A DNA stretch of 64,000 bases from Todiramphus chloris collaris (Eukaryota > Chordata > Aves > Coraciiformes > Alcedinidae), in contig JANVCC010000047.1 of assembly GCA_025345505.1 (NCBI GenBank), forward strand, positions 9,772,413 to 9,836,412, in the 5' to 3' direction. The position numbers were made by a program, and so were the translations under genes. Of the stretch, positions 24,256 through 36,029 are shown piece by piece. The notes under the pieces are model-generated. The model had not been told where the DNA came from. It saw only the letters and a program-made list of their open reading frames with translations, and searched no databases. Position 1 is the stretch's first letter, and the number at the start of each line of letters is the position of its first letter.

Positions 24256-24960
24256 CCAGTCCGCTCTGGGGAAGGGAATCGCAGCAACAAGGGCCAGCGT
24301 GGGGCTCCGCTGGGCCTTTCGGAAGCCGGGAGAGCGGCTGTGCCGTGCGGGGCCGGCAGCCTGTGGCGGCTGCTGAGGCGGCCCGGGCCGGGCAGCAGCA
24401 CGGGCGGCAGATCCCAACGAGGCGGAACCACCCCAAAGGGCACTCGCCCAGACTCCCCTGTCGTAAAAGCAGCTCCTCGGGAGCGCTGAGCCAACAAGCG
24501 GCTAGTGGCGTCCCCCGGGGGTCACCCGGGGCACGCAGCGGGCACACGGGGCACGGCAGCTCGCAGGCGAGGGCGCCCGCTCGCCGAGGGAGCAGCTGCG
24601 GTGTGGTGAGTCCGCGCTGGGGAGGGGAAACCGCGGCAGAAAGGGCCGTCAGGAAGCTTTTCTGGGCTCTGTTGGAAGGCGGGAGAGCGTCTCCGTGTGG
24701 CGGGGCCGGCAGCCTGCGGGCGGCAGCTGAGGCGGCCCGGGCGAGCAGCGCCCCCGGCGGCCCCCCCACTGCCCCCCAGCGCTGCCCTGGGGAGCGCGAG
24801 CGGCACTGGCGCGGCCGCTGTGGCGGCGGGCGTTGGTGCGATGGCTGTTGGTGCGATGGCTGTTGGTGCCATGGCTGTTGGTGCCATGGCTGTTGGTGCG
24901 ATGGCTGTTGGTGCGATGGCTGTTGGTGCGGCGGCAGGGCGCTTGGGCCCCGCGGCTGTC
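24256..24960 (+). repeat. Two tandem ~351-bp GC-rich units (candidate promoter monomers)
   Basis: Four blocks recur at a near-constant offset: AGTCCGCnCTGGGGA at 24258 and 24609 (351 bp), GGAAGnCGGGAGAGCG at 24321 and 24674 (353), GGGGCCGGCAGCCTG at 24349 and 24702 (353), and GCTGAGGCGGCCCGGGC at 24372 and 24726 (354). The units diverge in their 3' halves, where the second carries the 15-bp minisatellite. Tandem monomers in a GC-rich 5' UTR are a known promoter design in other LINEs such as mouse L1. Long open frames cross this region on both strands (up to about 319 codons on the minus strand); I take these as a by-product of high GC and the 3n-length minisatellite, since they show no domain. 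Confidence 0.75.
24841..24930 (+). repeat. 15-bp minisatellite, six perfect or near-perfect units
   Basis: Six consecutive copies of ATGGCTGTTGGTGCS (last base G,C,C,G,G,G), preceded by a partial unit (gttggtgcg, 24832-24840). Because the unit is a multiple of three, every frame stays open, giving VGAMA, CDGCW or VRWLL repeats. Near-identity of the units implies recent expansion or homogenisation. Confidence 0.95.
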
Positions 24961-25194
24961 GGGGCAGCGTCGCAGCGGCTCCACAGCTGCAGGGAGAGTG
25001 CTGGAATCTCTTGGGGAGCCCACAGCTGGGGTTAACGGCTCTACGAAAATGGTGTGTACTCACCTGAGGAGTAAAACCACAGCTCCTTCTGAGAAAGCCT
25101 GGGTGATGTCCAGTGGATCCACCCAGCCAGAACTGGTGCCAGAGGAGGCCTCAATCCAGGCAGTAAACTGTAGGCACGTAGGTTGACCAGACTT

Positions 25195-26025
25195 CCCAAA
25201 AATGCTTGTTAGCTACCTCCAGAGACACGAACCAGAAGGCAAATAGTCCTGGGGCTGTGTATAACGATGGTATATCCTTCCACTCTCCACCATGGACACC
25301 TGCACACTTGATCACCTCTCTGAAATACCTATACGCTAATGTGCACAGTATGGGGAACAAACAGGAAGAACTAGAGATCTGCGTGCAGTCTCAGGGCTGT
25401 GATCTCATTGCAGTTACTGAGACATGGTGGCATAGGATACCTCATAAGACAGGAATGCTGTCATGGATGGCTATGTACTGTTCAGGAAGGATAGGCCAGC
25501 AAGGTAGGGCGTTGTAGTGTCTCTTTATGTGAAAGAGCACCTGGAATGCACCAAGCTCTGCCTAGGAGAGGATGAAGAATCTGTTGAGAGCTTATGGGTA
25601 AGAATTAAGGAACAGGCTAACATGGGTGACCTGTTGTGGGTGTTTACTACAGGCCACCTGATCAGGACGAGGAGATCGATGAGGCCTTTTACAGACAGTT
25701 AAAAGTAGCCTTGTGATCATGGGTGCTGGTCCTCATGGAGGACTTTGAGCACCCTGATAATATTTACTGGAAAGGTAACACGGTTAGACACAGTCCAGGA
25801 GATTCCTGCAGAGCATCAAGGATAACTTTATAAGTGGTATAGTGGTAAGTGGCACCTCTTCTATGAGAAGAGGTGCGCCGATGGATTTTGTATTAACAAA
25901 CAAAGAAGGACTTGTTGGGGATGTGAAGGCTGGGGGCAAGCAACCTTGACTGTAGTGACTATGAGATGGTGGAGTTCAGTATCCTGTGTGGAAGAAGTAA
26001 AGAAATAACTAGGATCATAACCCAC
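25195..26025 (+). pseudogene. CR1 ORF2 endonuclease domain pseudogene
   Basis: Apurinic-type endonuclease blocks in order: SLKYLYANVHSMGNKQEELE (N-terminal Asn/Ser region), DLIAVTETWW with the metal-binding Glu kept, MSLYVKEHLECTKLC, ESLWVRIKE, then at 25735-25752 MEDFEHPD where the consensus is MGDFNHPD, so the catalytic Asn of GDFN is replaced, then YWKGNT. Frameshifts and stops separate the blocks (for example between 25,517 and 25,700). In an active element this domain nicks target DNA to prime reverse transcription. Here it is broken and ends before the RT domain. Confidence 0.9.
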
Positions 26026-28265
26026 AGTGTTGCCTCATGTGTTGAACAAATGAGCAGAGACAATCAAATACTCTGAGCTGAGACTGTCACTTGTCATGAA
26101 GCCAGCTGTCAAAGATCCATTCTGATGTGATGATCTGGGAGCCTTGTAGCACTCCATGTTGGAAGCCTGCTGTTTGACTTCTTGTTGTAATGTCTTTATT
26201 GTTTCATCTTTTTAAAATGCATCTCTATATTCTTTCATGGGGTGTTATCTTGGGTGTCAACTATCCAAGTTCCACACTGCTTTGGTACTTAGCTAGTTTT
26301 TGCTCAGAGACCAAGAACTGCGAACTGGAAAGAGAAGGCTGAAGTGGAATTAGAGATGAGTGTTGGAGACCTGATTCTCAACTGCTCATGGGTACAGCTC
26401 CAGTGCTAATGGACATTTTCAGCACACACCGACCAAGAACCTTGTTCCTAAGCTGAGACAGGCACAATAGGCATAAACACACAGAAGCTATGTTTTTCCC
26501 TGGGTTAAGGAGTACTATAGCCTATCCTTTAGATGGTCCCTGAAAAGATCTAGAAGATGTATGTGACTTTGCAGAATTCATCCCTTTGCTTTCTAACATT
26601 AAAATTTTTTTCTGCCTTTGGCTAACTTGTCACTGACATCTGTGCCACAGAAGGTGCAAACCTTTTTTAAAAAAATAACCCAGCAATACAACACCTTTTA
26701 AAGAGGTTAAAAGAAGTCTGAGAAGGAAAATGTCTGGAGAAAGTGGAGAGTTATTTAAGGAGAAAAGAGGTGGAAGTGTTGTAGGACACCTCAAGAAATG
26801 AGGCTTGCTTAAATTATGGTCACAGCTCAGTGGGGATTTAGATGAGATGAATTAGTTGTTTTAAAAGTTCTTTATATCCTAAATACTTTACTTAAACATT
26901 CATGATGTTTGTCTTTAAAAAAAATACCTGGTCATTGTGTTTAACAAAGAGTTCTGAAGACTAGACCCAGAGGTGCCTAAACTTACTATCTTAGTGTGTA
27001 AACTCATTATTAGCTTAGTGTATATGTATGTATGTATTTATACACACACACACACATATATATAAATATGTGCAGGTGCTGTAGTCAAAGGCTGTTTTGG
27101 ACTAGCAAAATTATAGTAGTCAGCCATGGGTGAGAAAAGTCACCTAAGAGACTTGTTGAGTGTACTCTTAGTCACCCTAAAGGGCATGAAAATACATCCA
27201 GCCTTGGTACCTGAGTGTGTGCTACCAGGATGCTTGAAATTTGCAGAAGTCAACAAATACTCAAAGTTTATTGTCTCTGTCATCTTACATTTCCTCACAT
27301 TTATGTATTTATTTATTTAGGTGCAATGTCTTTCACAAAAAAACAATACAGTAATAGAAAGTAACGAAGAAGGAGGTCTTCAGATATCATAAATATGGGT
27401 AAATATGGGTATTTTTGTGTGTATAAATATATTGTAAATGTGGTTATTTTTTTGGAGAATAATATTTTTGGAGGCCATGTATAGCAGTAATAATTTTAAG
27501 CTTTAATGCAAGTTGAGAATTCTAATTTTAAGTCTTTAGGAATTATTTAATCAATTAAAATGCACAAGGGATGTTTTGTCTTCTTGAGACATAGCTGACA
27601 TCACCTTTCTGTATTGCATGCATAATTTTTAAAGGTGTTAGGTATTCCTGATCTGTGACAGTTTGTGGAAGATCATTACATGTGCTTCATACATACTGGT
27701 TCAACATGGTTAGTGTGTATGTTTATTGCCAGAAGGCAAGCACCACTCCCCTCCTGCAAAAACCTTTTGGTCTAAAACTCATGAGAGACTTTAGAGTGCT
27801 GGAGGTTTAGAGCCAGGCAGTATAAAACTATCAGCCCAGAATTATCAGTTTAGGGCTTCACCGGTGAAATGCGATCATTCTGGCTAACATCCTAGCTGCC
27901 ATCAATGGAAAATGGATCCTTAAAAAATGGCCACCTTGGCAAACAACTTACAGAGGACAATTCTGAATTAACTCTGATGAAGTCACCCAACCCCAGTCAG
28001 TTATGGAACAGCAGGGACTCTCCTTAAGAACTGTTTGGCAATTCAGCCCCAGCAAAAGTTGTTCAGTGTCTGTGTGGATTCATGTAAAATGTTCATTTAG
28101 AACAATACCCTGTTTCTGACAGCAGGTAGTGATACTTCCCCAAATTGTTCTCCTGACCCTCAGCCTGTTGTGGCTCTGAGACTTACTGGGCCAGAGGTCA
28201 TTTTCATTTTCCACATACCTCAATGGATTTTTCTACTGTCAATCAGTCCTTTTTAGAGACTGTCA
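26026..28265. other. AT-rich stretch, no gene recognised
   Basis: About 2.2 kb with no gene or named transposon, apart from the microsatellite at 27,021-27,070. Part of 27,740-28,060 is more GC-balanced but unassigned. Confidence 0.5.
27021..27070. repeat. Compound microsatellite (TATG)n-(AC)n-(AT)n
   Basis: tatgtatgtatg, then seven CA units (cacacacacacaca), then tatatata. A typical polymorphic dinucleotide locus. Confidence 0.9.
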
Positions 28266-29020
28266 ATTTCTGTCACAACAGTATCCTCAAGAAAAGAGTT
28301 TCACAGCTCAGCTGTGCATTGAATGCAAAAGGAAGCTCTTCCCTTTGGCTTCTGTTGTAAGGTGTATTAGTTGCCCCTGGTTCTTATGCTGGACGATGGA
28401 GTGATCTGCTCACCTTTTCCATGTCACACATGATTTTATAGCCACACCAGTCTCATCTCTGTCATCTCTTTAGCATGAATAGGCTATTTAATCATTCCTT
28501 GTACAGAATCCCTTCCAAATCCTTAATTGTTCATACCGCTTTTTTGCCTTTCAAATTCTGTTTACTCTTTTTCACAGAGAGATCTAAATCCCACATGGTA
28601 TCTCAGAAAGCAGCACACCATCAATTTACACTATAGCATAGTGTTGCTTTCTGTCTAGTTCTATGTTACGTTCTTAATAATTCCTAACATTTAATTTCCT
28701 GTCCTGACAACTACTGAAGGACCTTTTTCAATCCAGCTATCTATCACAGCCTGATAATCTCATCAGATCAGAGCACAGTACTTCATAAAGGAAATTTGTT
28801 TTTACCAATGTACCTCATTTTTCATTTATCTACATTGAATTTTATCTACTGTTTTATTGTCCAGTTACTCACCTTCAAGTCCTTCATAATCGGTCCCCAT
28901 CTTTATTACCTTGAATAGCTTAATGCTGTCAGCAAAAATTTCCAACTTCACTATTCATCTCTTATGAATACATTACCCAGCACAAGCAAGAACACATGAT
29001 AACTTCATAAGTAGCATATT
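28266..29020 (-). mobile_element. Ancient amniote-type CR1, minus strand
   Basis: Very diverged, but the order is diagnostic of the old CR1 class abundant in turtles and crocodilians, read in reverse: gagtttcacagctcagctgtg (consensus GGAGTTCCACAGGTTGACTGTG), gttgcccctggttcttatgc, catgattttatagcc, then tctacattgaattttatcta (consensus ATCTACATTGAATTTCATCTGCC), ttattgtccagttactcacc, and taatgctgtcagcaaaaatt (the TATCATCTGCAAA block near FADD). It covers the 3' UTR up to the middle of RT. Recognition is from memory of these families. Confidence 0.82.
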
Positions 29021-29350
29021 ATGAAAAGTATTTTGGAAATATATTTAGGAAAATTAACTATATAGGAAAACTAATCCTTTTGGCATGATTTTTTTAAGGA
29101 TCCATAGGCAGGACAGGTTTCTGTAGGCAGAGATAGCGTTCTTTAGTAGGCTTACTAATACTTTTGAGGAAAAAAAACCCCACAATCTTAAATTTTTGCA
29201 ATGTATCTTGTGCATGCACCCAAGGTCTCTGTCAGGTCTCAAAATAGAATTAGCATCTTTCAAAACAAAGTACATATTAAGAACAATTAATCAGAGTTTA
29301 CTTAATTATGTATCAGTTAAACTGTCTTTGGAAAAGATAGGTCTTGTTAC

Positions 29351-29905
29351 CTAGGGAGCAGAGGGAACATTGGGAGCATGAAAAGAACTGAAGGGAGGGA
29401 AAAGAGAGGGAAAGCAAAAACTAGAGAAGCTGAGAGAGATTAATAGATACTGATCACTTAAGGGAAAGAGATGTGTAGTGTATGGTCTGTGGAATACGGA
29501 GAGGTGAGTGCTGGGATGAGACATTATAATATCCTGTAAAGATTGTTCTGAGGTTTGTCTTGTTTTGTTTCCTTTGTGGAGATGGAAACATCTCCCCAAA
29601 GATGGAGGTGGAGTGATTGTATTCTGTGAAATGCCTTTCCTTGACAGCTGAGCATTTCTGTCATGCATAGCCTGGATACATGAGTTCATGCTGGTGTGTG
29701 ATAGTTGCCTAGTATAAACTACATATATGCCTTGATCACATGTGGGGCACTGGGTGCAACGTTTTACATTTCTCCGAGTGCAGGTGTAGCATCCAGAGAT
29801 GCTCATGGTTCCGCTGTAGGGAGCGCTCATAGTGAGTAGTACAGACATGGTAGTGAGCCTCACTTTTGCTGCATGGGTACAGTCTATATTCAGTGTACTG
29901 GGCAT
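29351..29905 (-). CDS. Open frame of 184 codons, unknown, probably not a gene
   Basis: ATG at 29905 to a stop near 29351. For AT-rich non-coding DNA the length is unusual. Residues 39-56 carry a cluster of cysteines (C39-x2-C42-x7-C50-x2-C53-x2-C56), in the segment GCYTCTRRNVKRCTQCPTC, which looks zinc-knuckle-like in spacing only. The last 40 residues are low-complexity Ser/Phe/Pro and come from a purine-rich tract (29,375-29,430 on plus). No signal peptide, membrane segment or known family is seen. No obvious splice sites frame it. It could be chance, part of a non-coding RNA, or a degraded repeat. I do not assign a function. Confidence 0.12.
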   Translation of the reverse strand: MPSTLNIDCTHAAKVRLTTMSVLLTMSAPYSGTMSISGCYTCTRRNVKRCTQCPTCDQGIYVVYTRQLSHTSMNSCIQAMHDRNAQLSRKGISQNTITPPPSLGRCFHLHKGNKTRQTSEQSLQDIIMSHPSTHLSVFHRPYTTHLFPLSDQYLLISLSFSSFCFPSLFPPFSSFHAPNVPSAP

Positions 29906-31216
29906 TATGGAGAATTTGCTTCTGTTGATTGATTTTATGAAGCTGAGAAACTGAGTAAAGGCTCAGGAATGTGGTTGTGGGAAGATTTCTTTCCAGGATT
30001 TTCTTCCAATAGAGGCTGTGTTTAATGATTTTCTATGCAAACTCCAGCATAGAATGGTATGTGCTAAGTAGGATTTTATTTTATTTTAATTTATTTTAAT
30101 TTATTTTTATTCCTTAAAGCTAGGTAGTTCTTCAAGGGACTCTTAGAAATATGATCTGTTTCTCTAGGTATCTTTGTTGGATAAAAATCCTCTTTTATTC
30201 ACTAAGGTGGCTATTACAAACCAAATGCAATGATATAAGAGGGTTCACTATCTTTTAGCTTTTGTTATGTGTTTCAGATAGTAGCTGGTTTATATAGATA
30301 GGTGTTCTGACATGCAGGTTCATATGTATCTATGTATCATAACTTGTAAGTTGACATTGTTTATGCTGACTGTGCTGTTTAGAAAAGTGAGATTGGTATA
30401 GTGGTATTTTGGAGATAATTTGATGGAAAAGTGCAAATAATTGAACTTGTGGGGCAAAACAGTAGTCAAAATTTCTGAACCAGATGATAAAGATGACATC
30501 TGACTTTTTGGTATGTTCTTTTAAAACCCTTCTTGAATGTAGCTCATAGGTTCATAGACAGTAGGCCCATTACAGTGCTCATATCTATGTATGTACCTGT
30601 ACCACAAATTACTGTCTTGGTGTGCACATGCCTGCACTGAAGCTGCTAGCCTGGCAGTGAACTGTTTTTTGATGTTTCTGGAAGCTGTACTGATAAACCT
30701 CCCCAGTTTCCTCTTTTTCAGCAAAACTGGAGCTGCTAGGCTGAAAGCAGAACTCTACGTAGAAGTCACTGGACTTTCTTGTCTCACAGAGCTCCTCTGG
30801 TCCTACAGTTCAGGAAAAAGTCCTTTCCCTTTAGAAATGTGTGCATGTACGTCACCTGCTGACTGGAAAGATAACCATATGCAGGAAAATTAGAACCTCC
30901 TGTACTTCTTCATGCAGTTCATCTACTTGAAGGAGTACATAAGTACTTTATGTTGTCACTTTTTTTCTTTTGTGCCCAGATGTCTTTTGGCCTTTTGTAT
31001 GACTTGCCTTCATGGTTGGACAGTCTGCTGATCTTCTTCCTACAGCAGCTTAAGTCCTGGTTTTGCTGACTTCAGTTCCAGGGCTCTGCTTCCTCCAAGC
31101 ATTTCATCTCGCGAATGCCTGTTAGTTAGAGTCTGTATGCTAAAGTGTATCTAACGATCCAAAGATGGAAGGACTATTCCACATCTCCATTTCGGCCTTG
31201 CAATAGAACAATCTGA
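29906..31216. other. AT-rich stretch, no gene recognised
   Basis: Contains the (TTTTA)n tract at 30,073-30,110. Otherwise nothing that I can name. Confidence 0.5.
30073..30110. repeat. (TTTTA)n-type simple repeat
   Basis: ttttattttattttaattta followed by ttttaatttatttttatt: an imperfect pentanucleotide repeat of about 38 bp. Confidence 0.85.
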
Positions 31217-31456
31217 AGGAAGAATTTGACTTACGTGAGACTAAGAACTGTGGTGCATGATTCATCTGATGTGCTTCAAACGCCTACCTTGAGACAAGAT
31301 AAAACATTTACTAGCAGTACATCTTTTTCCCCACTTGTTATGGAAGAGATCTACGAACGTAGTTCATGTGTAGATGTCTACATTATAGATGACTTAAAAC
31401 AGATGCGTCAAACAGATCCTATTGCCTGGGCCTTTGCCAATAAATTGTCCATTTGA
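31217..31456 (+). CDS. Protein-like open frame, 79 codons plus stop, unknown
   Basis: The frame opens after an in-frame TGA at 31214 and runs to TGA at 31454-31456. The translated end (MEEIYERSSCVDVYIIDDLK, then QMRQTDPIAWAFANKLSI) has balanced, globular-looking composition, unlike the low-complexity chance frames around it. An AATAAA lies about 15 bp after the stop (near 31,472). However, no convincing acceptor matches the frame: the best, ccttgcaatag before 31206, would put the TGA at 31214 in frame. There is no ATG until the middle of the frame. It may be a decayed exon or chance. No family recognised. Confidence 0.13.
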   Translation, partial: RKNLTYVRLRTVVHDSSDVLQTPTLRQDKTFTSSTSFSPLVMEEIYERSSCVDVYIIDDLKQMRQTDPIAWAFANKLSI

Positions 31457-34400
31457 ACATATTCACCAAATAAATTCCTCTACAAATTCCAAAAATACCA
31501 ATGAACTTGTAGTGAGGAAATTATCAATCTTCTGCCGAATACATCTACAGGAAAGAACTTTATGCAGGAGTTTTGCGTAGTGACAGTGCCTGTAAGACCA
31601 TTAAACTCATTAATTTAAAACACAGAATGTAGTCCTCTGTGATGAATCCTAAACATTCTGTATTCCTTTTTATCTCCAACTAGTCATTTCCAATTTTTAC
31701 AACAAGCAAACATGCAAAGCAAAAAAAAAAAATTAAATAAAACCCCAAAAGAACTTCTGCTCAGAAACTGCAAGCAAGGAATTTTATGAAAATTAACTGT
31801 ATTCAAACACATTCTTCAGTAAGTAGTCAGGAAACAATGGCTATTGTCTAACACATCCAAACTGTGCAGGGAGGGAACACAGGAAAATAAAATTTTGGAT
31901 TATTTTTTTAATTTCTAATGCTTTTGTTGAGGAATGAGTAGCTGGCTTTTGACACCTGGATTGTAATAGAGTCTCTTTTTGTTCAGAAGTTTGGCTGTCG
32001 CAAAGTAAATTCTTTATACTGATTGTAAGAACACTTAGCTGAATATGATTCCGCACTTGTTGAAATCTACTATCAATATCAAACTTTCTTGAAGACAGTA
32101 TATCATTCACAGTGTTCACTCAATTCTAGGCTAAGAATGGAATTCAAATTGCTGCTTGGTACTTCAAGCTCTGGTATTTAACCAGTCTGTAAAATGGAGC
32201 TAACTAGCATTAGACTTTTGTAGAATACTTTATGTTGGACTAAAGAAAATGGAAGTCTTCTAAGATGGATGCAGACTAGTCCCTTCTTTTTTTGAAGGTA
32301 TATTCCAGAAAGTCTGAAATGGGATGCAGACTATGCTATGTTAAACAGAACTAAAAAGAGGGCGTTCGGCATTAGATCTGCTTCAGCACAGCACTGTGGA
32401 ACTGACTGATCCCAGGCTGGTTGGTCTCCAGCTCCAGTAAAGTCTCAGGAAACTTTATAGAGGTCTCCTTTTCCTCTAACTCTACCTGCTGTGGTGTCTC
32501 CTGCTTGTGAAACAGTAGGAGGATGTGGGAATCTGTGACATATCAGCAAGCAGAAAGGTGAACTTTGGCCCATGGCTTCAAGTTCATGGAGTCCTCTGAC
32601 TGCAGAGACATTTAGCTTAGACTTAACTGTGTTGCTACCCATAACTGAGCTACAAAGAAGTCTTGCTGTACTGCACTGAAATGAAATATAAGTTTATATG
32701 CTACTTTACCTGTTTTTTTTTTTTTTTTACAGCTTGCCAACACAAATGTGTTGGGAGCTTCAGAAGTCATTTTTTTTGCAGATCTGTATGGCAATTGTCA
32801 TATAATCATGGGTGTACTAGAGTAATTTTTTGCAACAACTGTATGTACTTCTAGAGCTCTTCGGGGAGATGTGCTCAGATGCATGATTTGTTTTCAGACA
32901 AAAATAAGGGATGCAGATAGAACTGTGCTTAACATGAAATGAGGTGTCTGAGAGTATGTATATCACATGTAGCAACCCTTAAGGAACAGTCCAGCACTGT
33001 TAGAATAGCTGTAAAGAGCTCAATGAGGAAACTGTAGATATCCAGAAATGTATTGAGTCAAGCACTGATACATTTCTAAATGCAACAGTGCTGGTCCGTG
33101 GATGAAGTGGGTCCTACTTTTTCCGAAACAGAATAATGGAGAACAGATGATGGTGTTACCAACTACTTTCTCTGAGGACTTTTTGTGCTGATTCATTGAC
33201 CAAATAATGGAAAAAAAAAAAAATCATCATATAAAGCAAATTCATGTCCTGAAGTCTCTGTTATCTGTGTAACTAATATATTTTTATCTAGTTCACAATT
33301 TAACTGGGCAATTGCATTGTAAGTCTATAATTGTAAATACAGGCAGTTGTTCTTTTTTGAATTTCGTACTGTTGCTGTTTGACTTTCTGAGTTTGTTTGG
33401 TATGATTCTAGTTTATGTCTAAGTTATTCTTTCCTTCACATTCCTTCTTCCCTCCATTAGTCTACACTTTTTCAATATCTCAGAAAAGAACAGAGCACCT
33501 ATAATTACATTACACAGGAATGTGAGGAAGCTTTTTCATCAGACATCAGCCAGTTGATGAATTTCGTACAGCAGCTCTAATTTAAACTAATAGCATGTGT
33601 TGAAACTAAGACAAATTATGAAGTGTCCAACAAGTAAGGCAGAGAATGTGAGTGTACACTGAAAAACAGTTTTAAAATGCATGTGATGGATTAAATGAAT
33701 TGTGGCATTCAGGCAGAGTATGACAGTTTCTCTGATGTCTTGAAGTACTGCTGAAAGTTAAATGATGGAAGACATTCAGGTGAATAATGAAAATAGTCAA
33801 AAAGAGAAAAAGTATTGAACTAATAAAGTAAGAAGTACAGCAAGTCCAAGAGGGAAGACTTTAAAAATGACACTATGTAGATAACAAGTTTCTTCCCATA
33901 CCACCCTCTGCCTCTCCCACCCCCAACCTAAAAAAAGAAAAGACAAACGCAACCAGGGAAGCATGAATCAGCCCACCAGCTCTCAAGAGGAGCAATCAGA
34001 ATCTCTTCAACCTGAGTTGCAGAGAGAAATGGCAAGAGAGTGGAAATTTCTGTTGTCAGCTAGGTAGTCCCTAAGTCTGTGATCATTATCAGAAAACATG
34101 AAACTGAAGACATTATTTCCCAGTGCAACAGAAGAATCCATGAACTGCTGCAATACTAGCCTTTAATGAAGGTGAACCTTGTAGTTATACTATAAAAATC
34201 ATTGTTGGATTGTATGTATTATTCAAGTATGCAGTTTCCAGGTGGAAAGAGCAAGGCTCTTGCATTGTGCATAGCTGGGTTCTAGTCTATTCCTGCTATT
34301 TCTAGTACTTTGAACATCTGAAAGAAGGCATGAATAGGAAGAATTACAGACATGTATCTAAGCACTGGCCTCCAAAGCTAGTTAACTGCATGAGAAAGGT

Positions 34401-36029
34401 CCTTATAAAGGGCCTACTTATATAGGAGATAGTAAAAATTGAGAAAAGGACAATTCATGAACCTGAAAGACAGGGCAGATAACAAACCTAACATCTTCAG
34501 AATCAGACACATTCATATATCCTTTCTAAGACAAAGAAAGATAGTATTTCTGCAAGAACAGGCTAATTTGAATTTAGTGTCTCCAGTGAAAGTCAGAAAG
34601 TACATATAAATTGTCATTTTCTGAACAGATTGTCCTAAGCCCTAACCAAAAGGACAAACAAAGATCTACAGATAGTATAAATTTGGAAGAACTAAACAGT
34701 ACTTTCAGCACAGTGGTTTTATTTTAGATTCCTGTCAGTCTGCCTGACAACATAGGACTCCTAACTTTGGTGAGAAGTAATGTATTAATGCTTTGTGATT
34801 GATATATATATATATATGATAGCCTCATACAAGAGGTTCAGATGGACAGATCCTTCTTGAAGAGAAAGACAGTGAAAGGTTAACAAAATTGTAGGAAGAG
34901 TGAGCAGGAGAAAGCAGGACAACACTGACAATATGATGTGATACTTTGTGAATGTGAGGGCACATCTCTGAATGAGTGAGAAGGTGAGTGACGGGCAATT
35001 GGAATCTGATTACTTACATAGCACCAGTGTATGCTGAAATCAACAGGAAGAAAAGACACAAGGTCACTCTTCCCATTCTTCCTCCCCTAGATTCTCGCAC
35101 CATCTATCTTTTGGGATAAGGTAACATAACAGAAATTTCATTCTCTTAAAGGAAAAACCATAATGGTTATTATCTGTGATCACTGTTGAAGTAACAATTA
35201 TTAGTTTCTATCTGAATAGTATTGGATTTGCTTTGGTTTGCTGCATAATATTCTAACCCTAAAATGATGCAGAAAACCTGAGGACTTTCAAAAAGGTCAA
35301 TGACTGTCTTGCAGAGCACATTCTCTGCTGATGACTTCCAAAATACAGTATGCAACATGGTTTCACATTTCTGCTAGTACCAGGAAAGTGACATTTGCTG
35401 CAAGAAATTAGGTTTCTCTAACAAGCTTAGAAAAATCGTGTTCATTTATTAACTTTGATGATCACCTACAGAAATGTTTGAAAGTTTTTAATCAGGTGCT
35501 TTAGTTAGGCCCATTTCTAAAGTGAGAGAGTTAGCAAGACTACTGATCTCATGTAAGAGGGATTGGTGCAAAGACATAATGAAAGATTTCCCCTGCTGGT
35601 GTGAAATAGGTTACGGAGTAGACTGCAATTAGCCAGCGTAAAGGACTGGAGCAGAGAATGGGTATGTGGGAAAGAGGCAGGGAAGGAAGTTCGGCAGATA
35701 TGAGAAGCTACTGGGAACACAGGAGAGATCTGAACTGGGCCAATCAAGAAACCAATGCAATATTGTCGACTGTGTTCTCTTCATTCATCTGACTGATGAA
35801 TGAAAAATAAATCCTACAGAATATTCTAAAGGCAGATAACACTTTTTATCTCTATCAAATTATTTATACTTAACTTGAGAAGTGTGTATTTGAAGGCTTT
35901 TAAGACTAGAAAAGGAAATAAGGTTTCTTTCACTGGTAGCTGAGAATGCTTTAAAAATTGCAAATGTATTATGAAAAGGGGGAAAAAAGCACACAAGTCT
36001 GTGCCTTGGGTTTCTTCTGACAGATTAAT
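31457..36029. other. Long AT-rich stretch, no gene recognised
   Basis: About 4.6 kb without recognisable transposons or genes. Simple tracts: T16 at 32,713-32,728 and (TA)n at 34,802-34,817. Confidence 0.5.
34802..34817. repeat. (AT)n microsatellite
   Basis: Eight alternating AT units (atatatatatatatat). Confidence 0.9.

Larger units (their letters stand above)
24250..26025 (+). mobile_element. CR1-like LINE: GC-rich 5' region plus endonuclease, 3' half missing
   Basis: A GC- and CpG-rich block (24,250-25,035) passes through a short transition into an unmistakable CR1 endonuclease domain (25,300-26,020) on the same strand. I infer that the GC block is the element's 5' UTR/promoter: it holds two tandem ~351-bp units and starts abruptly out of AT-rich DNA. 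CR1 subfamilies are known to differ in their 5' UTRs. There is no recognisable ORF1 between them, so ORF1 is deleted or unrecognisable. RT and the 3' tail are absent; the match stops near 26,025 (actaggatcataaccc). The alternative is that an unrelated CpG island lies next to a CR1 fragment. Confidence 0.6.

Noticed and set aside
24104..25063. 319-codon minus-strand and 279-codon plus-strand open frames as genes
   Set aside because: They overlap each other in GC-rich tandem repeats, consist of Ala/Gly/Pro/Arg-rich low-complexity sequence with a minisatellite, and show no domain. High GC lowers stop frequency.
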